Of a stretch of DNA of 64,000 nucleotides, positions 44,750 through 53,777 are shown one piece after another (position 1 is the first letter of the stretch; each line of letters starts with the position of its first letter). A model generated the notes under the pieces. The model did no database searches. It was given only the letters and a program-made list of their open reading frames with translations, and was not told the origin of the DNA. The position numbers and the translations under genes are program-made. Location of the stretch: the NCBI GenBank assembly GCA_963786225.1, contig CAWAYQ010000032.1, positions 248,001 through 312,000 of the forward strand. The letters run 5' to 3'. This stretch comes from Flaviflagellibacter sp963786225. Its GTDB lineage: Bacteria; Pseudomonadota; Alphaproteobacteria; Rhizobiales; Methylopilaceae.

Positions 44750-45156
44750 TCCATGCCAAGCCGGGTGCGGATCGCGCCGATCAGCCCGTTCTTCCAGTTG
44801 TCGTCATAGGGCTTGGCCGGTCCCGAACCCCAGACCGGATTGGGCCAGGCCGCATCGCCCTCGACGCGCGCGACGACATGCACATGGAGCTGCGGCACCA
44901 CGTTCCCGAGGGCCGCGACATTGAGTTTGTCGCAGGGCGCGACCTCCCGAAGCACGTTCGAAACGAGCGCGATCTCTTCCATCAAAGTGCCCCGCTCGCT
45001 GGCGCCGAGATCGGCTATTTCCCGCACATCCGTCTGGCGCGGCACCAGGATGAGCCACGGGAATCGGGCATCGTTCATCAGAAGAACGGCCGAGAGCGGC
45101 AGATTGCAGACCCGGGCCGTGTCCGCGGCGAGCTGGTGGTGGAGCTTGAATGTCAT
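44746..45156 (-). CDS. HIT-family protein
   Basis: 136 aa. The histidine triad reads QLHVHVVAR: the first His of HxHxH is replaced by Gln while the catalytic central His remains, as in a common alphaproteobacterial subgroup. It is preceded by NDARFPWLILVPRQ, also typical. HIT proteins hydrolyse or transfer nucleotidyl groups. Convergent with pheA, overlapping it by 4 bp. ATG 45156 gives the normal length; the frame continues upstream without family similarity. Confidence 0.85.
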   Translation of the reverse strand: MTFKLHHQLAADTARVCNLPLSAVLLMNDARFPWLILVPRQTDVREIADLGASERGTLMEEIALVSNVLREVAPCDKLNVAALGNVVPQLHVHVVARVEGDAAWPNPVWGSGPAKPYDDNWKNGLIGAIRTRLGMD

Positions 45157-45327
45157 GAGCAGACCATGCCCGATCGTGCGCCGTACCGGAACCCGTCGCT
45201 GCCCGGTCCGTTGATTCGCGGACGGGAGGCCAGCATGGCTCGAACTTTCTTTCTTGGCGCGGCTTTCGCTCTGGCAATCCTCGGTGGGCGCGTCGGCGCA
45301 GGAATGGCTGACGCGTATGGTTGACGC

Positions 45328-45356
45328 TTGCATCGGGCGCGGCAAACCCCGATATA
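45328..45356 (+). promoter_or_regulatory. Promoter of the SRP RNA gene
   Basis: TTGCAT (45328-45333), 17 bp, GATATA (45351-45356); start would fall at ~45363, the 5' end of the RNA stem. Confidence 0.55.
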
Positions 45357-45360
45357 GGGC

Positions 45361-45458
45361 TCGGGAGGTTGGCGGTGGACGGACCACTCGCCAACCGGGT
45401 CAGATCCGGAAGGAAGCAGCCCTAACGAGCCCGGCTCGGGTCGTCGTCCGACCTCCCA
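45361..45458 (+). ncRNA. ffs: Signal recognition particle RNA, small bacterial type (4.5S)
   Basis: The conserved Ffh-binding hairpin GTCAGATCCGGAAGGAAGCAGC lies in the centre, and the ends pair (GGGAGGT at 45363-45369 with ACCTCCC at 45451-45457). The RNA assembles with Ffh to target membrane proteins. The order ffs-dnaX-ybaB-recR is widely conserved. Confidence 0.93.
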
Positions 45459-45504
45459 CTTCGCGCCCTTGCGCGGCCCATCCAAGCACTGTCAAATCGA
45501 GCCA

Positions 45505-47262
45505 ATGGCCGAACTCGACATCACGCCAGCCTCCAAGGGCGGCGCCTATCGCGTGCTCGCGCGCAAATACCGTCCCTGGTCCTTCGACGATCTGATCGGT
45601 CAGGAGGCGATGGTGCGCACCCTGACCAATGCGTTCTCGACAGGCCGCGTCGCGCAGGCCTGGATGCTCACGGGCGTCCGCGGTGTCGGCAAGACGACGA
45701 CGGCCCGCATTCTGGCCCGCGCGCTGAACTATGAGCGCCAGGACGGCAGCGGCGCGCCGACGGTCGATCTGAAAGAGGTCGGCGTTCATTGCGAAGCCAT
45801 CATGGAATCGCGCCATGTCGATGTGCTGGAAATGGACGCGGCCTCGCGCACCGGCATCGACGATGTGCGCGAAATCCTCGACGGCGTGCGCTATTCGCCG
45901 GCGAGCGCGCGCTACAAGGTCTACATCATCGACGAAGTGCACATGCTCTCGGACAAGGCGTTCAACGCCTTTCTGAAGACGCTGGAAGAGCCGCCGCCGC
46001 ATGTGAAGTTCATTTTCGCGACGACGGAAGTGCGCAAGGTTCCGGTAACGGTTCTGTCGCGCTGCCAGCGTTTTTCGCTGCGGCGCGTCGACAGTGCCGT
46101 GCTGACGGATCATCTCAAGAAGATCATCGGCAAGGAAGGCCTTGCCGCCGACGAGGAAGCCCTGGCCCTGATCGCACGCGCGGCGGAAGGTTCCGTGCGC
46201 GATGCTTTGTCCATACTGGACCAGGCGATCGCGCATGGCGGTTCGAAGGTCGAAGGCGAGGCCGTCCGGCAGATGCTCGGCCTCAGCGACCGCGGACGGG
46301 TGGTCGATCTGTTCGAGGCGGCGATGAGGGGCGATGCCGCGTCCTCGCTGCAGATTTTCCGTGAGCTTTACGACGGCGGCGCCGATGCGGCGGTCGTGCT
46401 CGCCGATCTCGGCGAGTTCGTGCACTACGTCACGCGTGTGAAGCTGTCGCCGGCGGCGCTCGACGATCCCTCAGCGACCGAAACGGAACGGCTGCGCGGC
46501 AAGACCTTTGCCGACGCCTTGTCGCAAAGGGTTCTGGCGCGCGCCTGGCAGATCATCGCCAAGGGCATTTCCGAAGTCCAGGCGGCGCCCAAGCCCGCCC
46601 AGGCCGCCGACATGGTGCTGGTGCGGCTTGCTTATGCCGCGGACCTGCCGACGCCGGACGAGGCGTTGCGTACGCTGAAGGATCAGACGTCCGGACAATC
46701 TTCGTCTCCGCCCCCGCGTGGCGGTGGCGGTGGAGCGCCATCTTCGCAAGGGTTGGCATCGCAGGGCTCCGCCGCGTTCGCTGTCGCAACGCGCAATGCG
46801 GAACCCGTTCCGTCCGCCGCGCCGAAGGCTTCAGCCGATGCGGCCCCCGTGCTTCGCATCGAGACCTTGCAGGAAGCCGTCGCGCTCTGCGTCGAGAAAC
46901 GCGACATCCTGTTGAAGACCGCGCTCGAGCGCGATGTGCGGCCGGTGCTGTTCGAGGACGGACGCATGGAATTCCGCCCGGCGCCGGGCGCATCGCCCGC
47001 TCTGGCCGCCGAAATCGGGCGCAAATTTTCGGCATGGACGAACAGGCGCTGGATCGTCGCTATCTCCTCCAGCGAGGGGCAGGACACCCTGCGCCAGATC
47101 GCCGATGAGGAGCGCGAGCAGGCATTGCGCGGCGTCGCCGCGCATCCGCATGTACAGGCGGTGTTGCAGCGTTTCCCCGGCGCGGAGATCGTCGGCGTGC
47201 GTTCGACGGCGCCCGCGGCGGACATTCCGGCGGATGAACCGCCGCTTGAGGATGAGGAGTAA
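45505..47262 (+). CDS. dnaX: DNA polymerase III subunit gamma/tau
   Basis: 585 aa clamp-loader ATPase. Walker A GVRGVGKTTTAR (~residue 54), Walker B region VYIIDEVHMLS, SRC motif VLSRCQRFSLRR. The AAA+ core is followed by clamp-loader domain III, a Pro/Gly/Ser-rich linker (~residues 395-440) and a tau-type C-terminus. ATG 45505 chosen because MAELDITP then GGAYRVLARKYRP fits the family. The Zn-binding cysteines are reduced (only HCEAIMESRH-type sequence), as in other alphaproteobacteria. No frameshift-prone A-run was seen. Confidence 0.95.
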   Translation: MAELDITPASKGGAYRVLARKYRPWSFDDLIGQEAMVRTLTNAFSTGRVAQAWMLTGVRGVGKTTTARILARALNYERQDGSGAPTVDLKEVGVHCEAIMESRHVDVLEMDAASRTGIDDVREILDGVRYSPASARYKVYIIDEVHMLSDKAFNAFLKTLEEPPPHVKFIFATTEVRKVPVTVLSRCQRFSLRRVDSAVLTDHLKKIIGKEGLAADEEALALIARAAEGSVRDALSILDQAIAHGGSKVEGEAVRQMLGLSDRGRVVDLFEAAMRGDAASSLQIFRELYDGGADAAVVLADLGEFVHYVTRVKLSPAALDDPSATETERLRGKTFADALSQRVLARAWQIIAKGISEVQAAPKPAQAADMVLVRLAYAADLPTPDEALRTLKDQTSGQSSSPPPRGGGGGAPSSQGLASQGSAAFAVATRNAEPVPSAAPKASADAAPVLRIETLQEAVALCVEKRDILLKTALERDVRPVLFEDGRMEFRPAPGASPALAAEIGRKFSAWTNRRWIVAISSSEGQDTLRQIADEEREQALRGVAAHPHVQAVLQRFPGAEIVGVRSTAPAADIPADEPPLEDEE

Positions 47263-47267
47263 AACCC

Positions 47268-47588
47268 ATGGACCTGATGGGCATGATGAAAAAGGCTCAG
47301 CAAATGCAGGCCAAAATGGCCGAGATGCAGGCCGAGCTTGAAAGCACGCTCGTCGACGGCACGGCCGGCAGCGGCGCCGTCAGCGTCCGGATGACGGCGA
47401 AGGGCGATCTCGTGAATGTCGAGATCACCGAGGAACTGCTGGTGCCGGAGGACAAGGAGATCCTGCAGGATCTCATCCTGACGGCGCATGCCGATGCGCG
47501 GAAGAAGGCGGCGGAGATCGCCGCCGATATGATGCAGAGCGCGACCGCCGGGCTTCCGCTTCCGCCGGGGCTGAAGCTCCCGTTCTGA
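47268..47588 (+). CDS. ybaB: YbaB/EbfC nucleoid-associated protein
   Basis: 106 aa. Amphipathic N-terminal helix (MMKKAQQMQAKMAEMQAEL) and the conserved core VDGTAGSGAVSVRMTAKGDL. It binds DNA as a tweezer-like dimer. Located between dnaX and recR as in most proteobacteria, 5 bp after dnaX. Confidence 0.93.
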   Translation: MDLMGMMKKAQQMQAKMAEMQAELESTLVDGTAGSGAVSVRMTAKGDLVNVEITEELLVPEDKEILQDLILTAHADARKKAAEIAADMMQSATAGLPLPPGLKLPF

Positions 47589-47616
47589 AAATGAAAAGGG
47601 CGCGTCCATTTCACAG

Positions 47617-47783
47617 CCTCATCCCGAGGAGCCTCACGAAGTCGAATCTATCCGACTTCGTCACTTTGCTGCTCAAGTCGGCAACAGCCGACTTGAGCAG
47701 CAGGCGTCTCGAAGGATGGGCCGCTTCCGCTGAGCCAGCCGCCCATGGTTCGAGACGCGGCTGCGCCGCTCCTCACGATGAGG
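47617..47783. repeat. MITE-like palindromic element between ybaB and recR
   Basis: 167 bp flanked by imperfect 16-bp terminal inverted repeats (CCTCATCCCGAGGAGC and GCTCCTCACGATGAGG). Inside are the paired CGTCTCGAAGGATG / GGTTCGAGACGC blocks typical of dispersed rhizobial repeats, and an inserted perfect hairpin (CTGCTCAAGTCGGC-AACA-GCCGACTTGAGCAG, 47669-47700). It contains no gene. Confidence 0.7.
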
Positions 47784-47794
47784 CCGAGTAGTCG

Positions 47795-48400
47795 ATGCCC
47801 CGCGCCGTTGCCGGACCCGAGATCGAACGCCTGATCCAGCTGCTTGCCCGCCTTCCGGGGCTGGGGCCGCGCTCGGCCCGGCGCGCGGCTTTGCACCTGA
47901 TCCGAAAAAAGGACGTGCTGCTGGGGCCGCTCGCGGACGCGTTCGCGCGGGCCCAGGAAAGCGTGAAGGTGTGTTCGACCTGCGGCAGTGTCGATACCAG
48001 CGACCCATGCGCGATCTGTAGTGACAATTCGCGCGATCCCTCCGTCCTCGTCGTTGTCGAGGATGTCGCCGATCTCTGGGCGCTGGAACGCGCGAGCGCG
48101 GTGAATGCGCGTTACCACGTGCTGGGCGGCACGCTCTCGGCGCTCGACGGACGCGGCCCGGAAGATCTCAATCTCGGCAAGCTGATCGAGCGCGCTTCCG
48201 ATCCGCTCGTCAACGAAGTCATTCTCGCGCTGAACGCCACGGTCGATGGCCAGACCACGGCGCATTACATCACCGATGTTCTGATCAACGCAGGCGTAAG
48301 GGTGACGCGCCTCGCGCACGGCGTTCCCGTCGGTGGTGAGCTCGATTATCTCGACGAAGGCACACTCTCCGCCGCCATTCGACAACGCACCCCCTTCTGA
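47795..48400 (+). CDS. recR: Recombination protein RecR
   Basis: 201 aa. Helix-hairpin-helix (LPGLGPRSARRAALHLIR), Cys4 zinc finger (CSTCGSVDTSDPCAIC), Toprim domain (LVVVEDVADLWALE, with GTLSALDG) and C-terminal Walker-B-like part (THYI-type ATTAHYIT region). It loads RecA in gap repair with RecO and RecF. Confidence 0.95.
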   Translation: MPRAVAGPEIERLIQLLARLPGLGPRSARRAALHLIRKKDVLLGPLADAFARAQESVKVCSTCGSVDTSDPCAICSDNSRDPSVLVVVEDVADLWALERASAVNARYHVLGGTLSALDGRGPEDLNLGKLIERASDPLVNEVILALNATVDGQTTAHYITDVLINAGVRVTRLAHGVPVGGELDYLDEGTLSAAIRQRTPF

Positions 48401-48514
48401 GGGTGACGTAATCGGGAAAGTGGAACGGTGGCTTCAGTCGCACGTTTATTCCGAGGACCGTCGTGAACCTCTCGACGGCCATTCGCACAACGATGCGTTG
48501 ACGGGAGAGACCAG

Positions 48515-49231
48515 ATGAAAATGATTCTGTTGAACACCGCGGCAGCCGCCGCCCTTGTACTCGGCATGTCGGCCGCGTCTGCACAGACCTCGGGCTCCGG
48601 CTCTGCCGGCGGTGCGGTCGAAGTGCCTCCGCCGGCCGCAGGCGGGGCGTCGGGCGGTGTGTCCGGCTCCGGCTCGACTTCGCCGAAGGCCGTTCCCAAT
48701 CGTGCGGACGCGGGTGCTTCCGGCGCAGCGAGCACTCCCGCGGGCGACGCCGCTGGCGGCGCTAGCGCACAGGGCGGAACGAAGGCCGACCCCAAGGACC
48801 CGAAGGCCGCCCAGAGCGGAACGAAGGCCGATACCAAGGCCGGCACGAGCGCCGAAGGCGCGACCGGTACCAAAGCCGGCACGAGTGCCGAAGGTCCAGC
48901 CGGTACCAAGGCCGGCGGCACTGCCGAAGGCGCCAAGCAGGGCGATATGAAGAGCGGCCGCGCGGCGGCTCCCACCACCCTGACCTCCGAGCAGAAAACC
49001 GTGATACGCGACAAGGTGGTTTCGCGCGCCGACCGCGTGAACGTGAACTTCAACGTCGGCATCGGAGCGGTCATCCCGGGCGAGATTCGTGTGCGCTTCC
49101 GCCCGCTCCCGCCGGAACTCGTCACGATCTACCCGGACTACGGCGGGTATTCCTACATCGTGCTGGCCGACGGACGCATCCTTATCGTCGAGCCGTCAAG
49201 TTACGAGGTCGTCACGATCATCTCCGTTTGA
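48515..49231 (+). CDS. DUF1236 secreted protein with repetitive linker
   Basis: 238 aa. Signal peptide (LLNTAAAAALVLGMSAASAQ), a low-complexity Ala/Gly/Thr/Lys region (~residues 25-150) with about four variants of the unit GTKAGTSAEG, and a C-terminal DUF1236 domain (TIYPDYGGYSYIVLADGRILIVEP, preceded by a VNFNVGIGAVIPGEIRVRFRPLP segment). Probably periplasmic; function unknown. GGGAGAG precedes the ATG. Confidence 0.85.
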   Translation: MKMILLNTAAAAALVLGMSAASAQTSGSGSAGGAVEVPPPAAGGASGGVSGSGSTSPKAVPNRADAGASGAASTPAGDAAGGASAQGGTKADPKDPKAAQSGTKADTKAGTSAEGATGTKAGTSAEGPAGTKAGGTAEGAKQGDMKSGRAAAPTTLTSEQKTVIRDKVVSRADRVNVNFNVGIGAVIPGEIRVRFRPLPPELVTIYPDYGGYSYIVLADGRILIVEPSSYEVVTIISV

Positions 49232-49251
49232 CGGACAAAGCCTGACGCGGA

Positions 49252-49279
49252 AAGGGCGGCCTTCGGGCCGCCCTTTTCA
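49252..49279 (+). terminator. Rho-independent terminator after the DUF1236 gene
   Basis: Perfect 10-bp stem AAGGGCGGCC-TTCG-GGCCGCCCTT with further TT. Confidence 0.9.
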
Positions 49280-49327
49280 TTTGGCGCGGGCGCGGCCAAG
49301 TTGGCCGCAACGAATCGCGGGGGCAGG

Positions 49328-51004
49328 ATGACGGACGCACCGGTTGAAGAACGCGCGGGCGGCGTCGCCGATTTTTTTCAGCGGCGCGTCCTCGTCATGC
49401 TGGCGCTCGGATTTTCCGCCGGTCTGCCGAACCTTCTGATCTTCGATACGCTTTCGGCGTGGCTGCGCGACGGCGGCGTCTCGCTCGCGGTGATCGGGTT
49501 TTTCAGCCTCGCGACGCTTGCCTATTCGGCGAAGTTCCTCTGGGCGCCGCTCGTCGACCGGACGCGCATTCCAGGACTGACGGGCTGGCTCGGCCATCGC
49601 CGGTCCTGGATGCTCGTCGCGCAGATCGCGATCATGTTCGGCCTCTGGCTGATTTCGGGACAGGATCCCGCAACCAATCTCGGCGCGATGGCGGCGTTCG
49701 CGGTGTTCGTCGGCTTTTCCGGCGCGACGCAGGACATCGTCATCGACGCCTGGCGCATCGAGGTCGCCGAGGATCGCCAGCAGGGCGTGATGGCCGCGGC
49801 CTATCAATGGGGCTACCGCATCGCGATGATCGTCGCCGGCGCGGTGCCGCTTGTATTGGCGCAGGCCTATAGCTGGAATTTCTCCTACGCCGCGATGGCG
49901 GCTCTCATGGGCATCGGCATGCTCGCTGTGTTGTTCGCGCCGCGTGAAGAAAGCCACAAGGTGCGGCCGATCCATGCGGAGGGCGTGCCGAGCCGGCCGC
50001 TGTTCGAGGTTCTGGAATGGGTGGCGCGCGGAGCCGTGTTCGTCATCGGCGCGCTTGTCGCCGGCGCGGGACTTTCCGGCGATCCCGCACCCCTCACTCT
50101 CATCGCGGGCCCCGATGTGTTCGGCCTGGCTGCGATCTGGAAGGGAACGGGCGCGAGCGCGTTTCTCCAGGTCGGCGCCGTCGTCGCGGGTCTTGCCGTC
50201 ATCGCGCTCGCCTGCGCGCAGCTTCCGGGCAGGCAAACGCGGCCGGGCATCTATCTTGCCGCGAGCTTCGGCGCCCCTCTCAAGGATTTCTTCCAACGCT
50301 ATGCCGGTACAGCAGGATTGATCCTTGCCCTGATCTGTCTGTACCGCGTGTCCGACTTCGTGCTGAACGTGATGAACCCGTTCTATCTCGATCTCGGCTT
50401 TTCGAAAATCGAGATCGCGGAGGTACGCAAGGTGTTCGGCGTCGTCGCCGCGATGTTCGGCGTCTTCCTCGGCGGCTACGCCATCGCCAAACTCGGCCTG
50501 ATGCGCGCGCTGGTCATCGGCGCCTTTGCGGGATCGATCTCGAACCTTGTCTTCATCCTGCTCGCCGCAATCGGCCATTCCATGCCGGCGCTCTATTTCG
50601 CGATCGGCCTCGACAATCTGTGCTCTGGTTTTGCCGGCACCTGCCTCATCGCCTATATGTCGAGCCTGACCTCTGCAGGCTTCACTGCGACGCAATATGC
50701 GCTGTTCTCGTCGCTCTATGCGCTTCCGGGAAAACTGATCGCCTCCCAGTCGGGCCGCATCATCGAGGGCGCGGCGCAGTCGGCGAACGACGGCGGGGCA
50801 TTTGCGGTGCTGACGCCTTTGTTCGCGCGGACGACGCCCGAATCCTATGTTACGGGCGCGGGCAGCACGGGCGTCACGCCGGCAGCTCTCGGCGCGGGTT
50901 ACGTGACGTTCTTCATCTATTCGGCGCTGATCGGCGTCGCGGCAATCGTATTGACTTTGATCGTGGCGCGGAAAACGCCTATTCCGCCGCCTCGTCCGCA
51001 ATAA
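49328..51004 (+). CDS. ampG: AmpG-family muropeptide MFS transporter
   Basis: 558 aa, MFS fold with 12 or more helices. Family motifs: LGFSAGLPNLLIFDTLSAWLRDGGVSLAVIG at the start, SAKFLWAPLVDR, GWLGHRRSWM, SGATQDIVIDAWRIE, and AYMSSLTSAGFTATQYALFSSLYALPGK near the end. It imports GlcNAc-anhydroMurNAc peptides for cell-wall recycling. ATG 49328 selected; the end overlaps the convergent rmuC by 26 bp. It has an extra ~90-residue loop in the middle that contains two more hydrophobic segments. Confidence 0.9.
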   Translation: MTDAPVEERAGGVADFFQRRVLVMLALGFSAGLPNLLIFDTLSAWLRDGGVSLAVIGFFSLATLAYSAKFLWAPLVDRTRIPGLTGWLGHRRSWMLVAQIAIMFGLWLISGQDPATNLGAMAAFAVFVGFSGATQDIVIDAWRIEVAEDRQQGVMAAAYQWGYRIAMIVAGAVPLVLAQAYSWNFSYAAMAALMGIGMLAVLFAPREESHKVRPIHAEGVPSRPLFEVLEWVARGAVFVIGALVAGAGLSGDPAPLTLIAGPDVFGLAAIWKGTGASAFLQVGAVVAGLAVIALACAQLPGRQTRPGIYLAASFGAPLKDFFQRYAGTAGLILALICLYRVSDFVLNVMNPFYLDLGFSKIEIAEVRKVFGVVAAMFGVFLGGYAIAKLGLMRALVIGAFAGSISNLVFILLAAIGHSMPALYFAIGLDNLCSGFAGTCLIAYMSSLTSAGFTATQYALFSSLYALPGKLIASQSGRIIEGAAQSANDGGAFAVLTPLFARTTPESYVTGAGSTGVTPAALGAGYVTFFIYSALIGVAAIVLTLIVARKTPIPPPRPQ

Positions 51005-52175
51005 GCGGCAGCCGCAGCGGCAGCAGGTCCGTCTGACCGTCGAGCACCTTCACGGGCTCCGGCGGGCCGTCGAAGTCCATCTGGTCGATGCGTGTGCCGC
51101 GGCGTGCAATATTGCTCGTCGACGTCTCGATGTTTTCGAGATCCTCGTCGGTCTGCCGGATATGGGTTTTCAGCTTGCCGACGCGCTCGCCGAGACGACG
51201 CACATCCTCGAGCAGATGGCGGACTTCCTTCTGGATGAGATGCGCCTGTTCGCGCATGGCGGCATCGCGCATCAGGCCCTGAACGACCTGGATGGACAGA
51301 AGCAGCAGCGAAGGCGAGACGATCAGCACGCGCGCCGTCTGGGCGCGCTGCATCACGTCGCCGAAGCGCTCATGCAGTTCGGCGTGCAGCGCTTCCGACG
51401 GCACGAAGAGCAGCGCGACTTCCTGCGTCTCCTCGGGGATCAGATATTGTTTGACCGCCTGTATGTGCGTGATCATGTCGGCCCGCATGCGCTGCGACGC
51501 GCGGTGCTCGGCTTCCGGGCTGTCGGCGCGGCGCAGTTCCTCGAAGGCTTCAAGCGGGAACTTGGCATCGATGACGAGGCCGCGCGGATCGCCCGGAAGA
51601 TGGATCAGGCAGTCCGGCCGCGCGCGCGTCGAAAGCGTCGCCTGGAACGAATAGGCCTTTGACGGCAGGGCATCCTTTACGATGGCTTCCATCTGGCCCT
51701 GTCCGAAGGCGCCGCGCGCCTGCTTGTTGGACAGGATGCTCGTCAGGCTGGTGACCTGTTCCGACAGCGAGCCGATGTTCTGCTGTGCGGCGTCGATCAC
51801 GGCGAGACGGGCTTCGAGCGCCTTGAGCTGCTCGTTGGTGGCCGCGGTGCCGGTCGTGAGATTTTCTCCGACATTCCTGGTGACCGCATCGAGGCGCTCC
51901 GAGACGGTCCTCGCCAGTTCCGATTGCTTGTTCGACAGGACGTCGCCGACGCCCTGGAGGCGGCCGAACAGCTCCATCTGCGAGCGCAGCAAAGCGTTGA
52001 CCTGCTCTTCGGCACGGGACTGGCGTTCGATCTGGGCCTCGGCATCGAGCGACCGTGCCCGGTTTTGCCGGATCACGAGCCATAGAATGAGCAGGATCAG
52101 CGCGCCGAAGACGGCCGCGCCGATCTCCACGGGCGTGACCGGGTAGCCGTCCAGCATGAATATAATCGTGTCCAT
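50979..52175 (-). CDS. rmuC: DNA recombination protein RmuC
   Basis: 398 aa. N-terminal membrane segment (AAVFGALILLILWLVI), coiled coil (~residues 45-150), then the nuclease-like RmuC domain (LIHLPGDPRGLVIDAKFPLEAFEEL; VALLFVPSEALHAEL; VLIVSPSLLLLSIQVV). It limits recombination at inverted repeats; mechanism not established. Confidence 0.92.
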   Translation of the reverse strand: MDTIIFMLDGYPVTPVEIGAAVFGALILLILWLVIRQNRARSLDAEAQIERQSRAEEQVNALLRSQMELFGRLQGVGDVLSNKQSELARTVSERLDAVTRNVGENLTTGTAATNEQLKALEARLAVIDAAQQNIGSLSEQVTSLTSILSNKQARGAFGQGQMEAIVKDALPSKAYSFQATLSTRARPDCLIHLPGDPRGLVIDAKFPLEAFEELRRADSPEAEHRASQRMRADMITHIQAVKQYLIPEETQEVALLFVPSEALHAELHERFGDVMQRAQTARVLIVSPSLLLLSIQVVQGLMRDAAMREQAHLIQKEVRHLLEDVRRLGERVGKLKTHIRQTDEDLENIETSTSNIARRGTRIDQMDFDGPPEPVKVLDGQTDLLPLRLPLIADEAAE

Positions 52176-52260
52176 CCCGCTCCTATAACCCGATTCGGTA
52201 TACGGAACAGAATGAGAACGCGTTGACGGCTTTCCCTGCGGAGCTTATCTCCCGCCCATC

Positions 52261-52848
52261 ATGACAATCCGCCCCATCCTTGTGATTCCCGACGACAAGC
52301 TCCGCCAGAAGACGGAGCCGGTCGGAAAGATCGATTCCGAACTTCAGACCCTTATCGAGGACATGTTCGAGACCATGTACGCCGCACCGGGCATCGGCCT
52401 TGCGGCGCCACAGGTCGGCGTGATGAAGCGCGTTTGCGTGGTCGATGTGTCCAAGCGCGACGACGAGCAGGTGCCGATGGCGCTCATCAACCCGGAGGTC
52501 GTCTGGCGGTCCGAAGACCTGTCGCTTTACGAGGAAGGCTGCCTCTCGATCCCGGACTATTACGAGGAGGTCGAGCGGCCCGCGAAAGTCCGCGTGAAAT
52601 ATACCGACCGCGAGGGCAAGCCGCAGGAGATCGAAGCCGAAGGTGTGCTCGCGACCTGCATCCAGCACGAGATCGACCATCTCGACGGCGTTCTGTTCAT
52701 CGACCACATCTCGAAGCTGAAGCGGGACATGGTCTGGAAGCGTTACGTCAAGACGGCCAAACGCGATGGCCCCCAGACCTACACGCCGAAGCCGAAACTG
52801 CCCCCGCTCGACGATGGCGACGCGGTCGAGAATCTGGGCGAGCTGTGA
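52261..52848 (+). CDS. def: Peptide deformylase
   Basis: 195 aa. All three motifs are present: GIGLAAPQVG, EGCLSIPD and QHEIDHLDG (metal ligands Cys and two His). It removes the formyl group from nascent proteins. The stop overlaps the fmt start (GTGA), the usual def-fmt pair. Confidence 0.97.
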   Translation: MTIRPILVIPDDKLRQKTEPVGKIDSELQTLIEDMFETMYAAPGIGLAAPQVGVMKRVCVVDVSKRDDEQVPMALINPEVVWRSEDLSLYEEGCLSIPDYYEEVERPAKVRVKYTDREGKPQEIEAEGVLATCIQHEIDHLDGVLFIDHISKLKRDMVWKRYVKTAKRDGPQTYTPKPKLPPLDDGDAVENLGEL

Positions 52849-53777
52849 GTCTCCGTCTCGTCTTCATGGGCACGCCCGATTTCGCCGTCCCGACCCTGGC
52901 GGCGTTGAAGGAGGCGGGACATGAGATCGTGGCCGTCTACACCCGCGCGCCGAAGCCCGCCGGGCGCGGCATGGCCGAGACGCGAACGCCGGTTCACACC
53001 GCGGCCGATCTGTTCGGCCTTCCGGTGCTGACGCCTGCGAGCCTGAAGACGCCCGAGGCGGCGGAGATGTTCGCCGCGCATCGGGCGCATGTGGCGGTGG
53101 TGGTCGCATACGGCCTTTTGTTGCCGAAGCCCATTCTGGATGCGCCCGCCGAGGGCTGTTTCAATCTGCACGCCTCGCTCCTGCCGCGCTGGCGCGGCGC
53201 CGCGCCCATCAACCGCGCCATCATGGCGGGCGATGCGGAGACCGGCGTCGCGGTGATGAAAATGGAAGAGGGGCTGGATACCGGTCCCGTTGCGCATGTC
53301 GAACGGACCAGGATCGGGGCGAACGAGACGGCGGGCGAACTGCACGACCGGCTGTCGCGGCTTGGTGCGCCTCTGATGGTGAAGGCCTTGCGCGATCTGG
53401 AATCCGGCGATCGTCACGTCACGCCGCAGCCGGTCGAGGGCGTGGTCTATGCCTCGAAGCTGACCAATGCGGAAACGCGCGTCGACTGGACCCGGCCGGC
53501 GGGCGATGTTCACAATCACATTCGCGGTCTGTCGCCGTTCCCCGGCGCGTGGAGCGAAGCCGATCTCGGCAAAGGTGCCGAGCGGGTGCGATTTTTGCGG
53601 AGTGAACGCGCGGAAGGGAACGGCGCGCCGGGCATGCTTCTTGATAGTCATGGGACATGCGCGTGCGGCGAGGGCGCCGTGCGCCTCGTCACCGTGCAGC
53701 GCGCGGGAAAGGGGCCGATGCCGTTTGCCGATTTTGCGCGCGGTGCGCGGCTTGAAAAAGGAGCGCGGTTCACATGA
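52845..53777 (+). CDS. fmt: Methionyl-tRNA formyltransferase
   Basis: 310 aa. Formyl-THF binding motif HASLLPRWRGAAPINRAI, N-terminal FMGTPDFAVP loop, C-terminal OB-like domain. GTG 52845 overlaps the def stop by 4 bp and gives the family start (SLRLVFMGTPDF). The upstream open frame is a def shadow. Confidence 0.96.
   Translation: MSLRLVFMGTPDFAVPTLAALKEAGHEIVAVYTRAPKPAGRGMAETRTPVHTAADLFGLPVLTPASLKTPEAAEMFAAHRAHVAVVVAYGLLLPKPILDAPAEGCFNLHASLLPRWRGAAPINRAIMAGDAETGVAVMKMEEGLDTGPVAHVERTRIGANETAGELHDRLSRLGAPLMVKALRDLESGDRHVTPQPVEGVVYASKLTNAETRVDWTRPAGDVHNHIRGLSPFPGAWSEADLGKGAERVRFLRSERAEGNGAPGMLLDSHGTCACGEGAVRLVTVQRAGKGPMPFADFARGARLEKGARFT

Noticed and set aside
45235..45324. 29-aa frame with a signal-like sequence just before the SRP RNA gene
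   Set aside because: It is very short, lacks a ribosome-binding site and reaches into the ffs promoter region; not supported as a gene.
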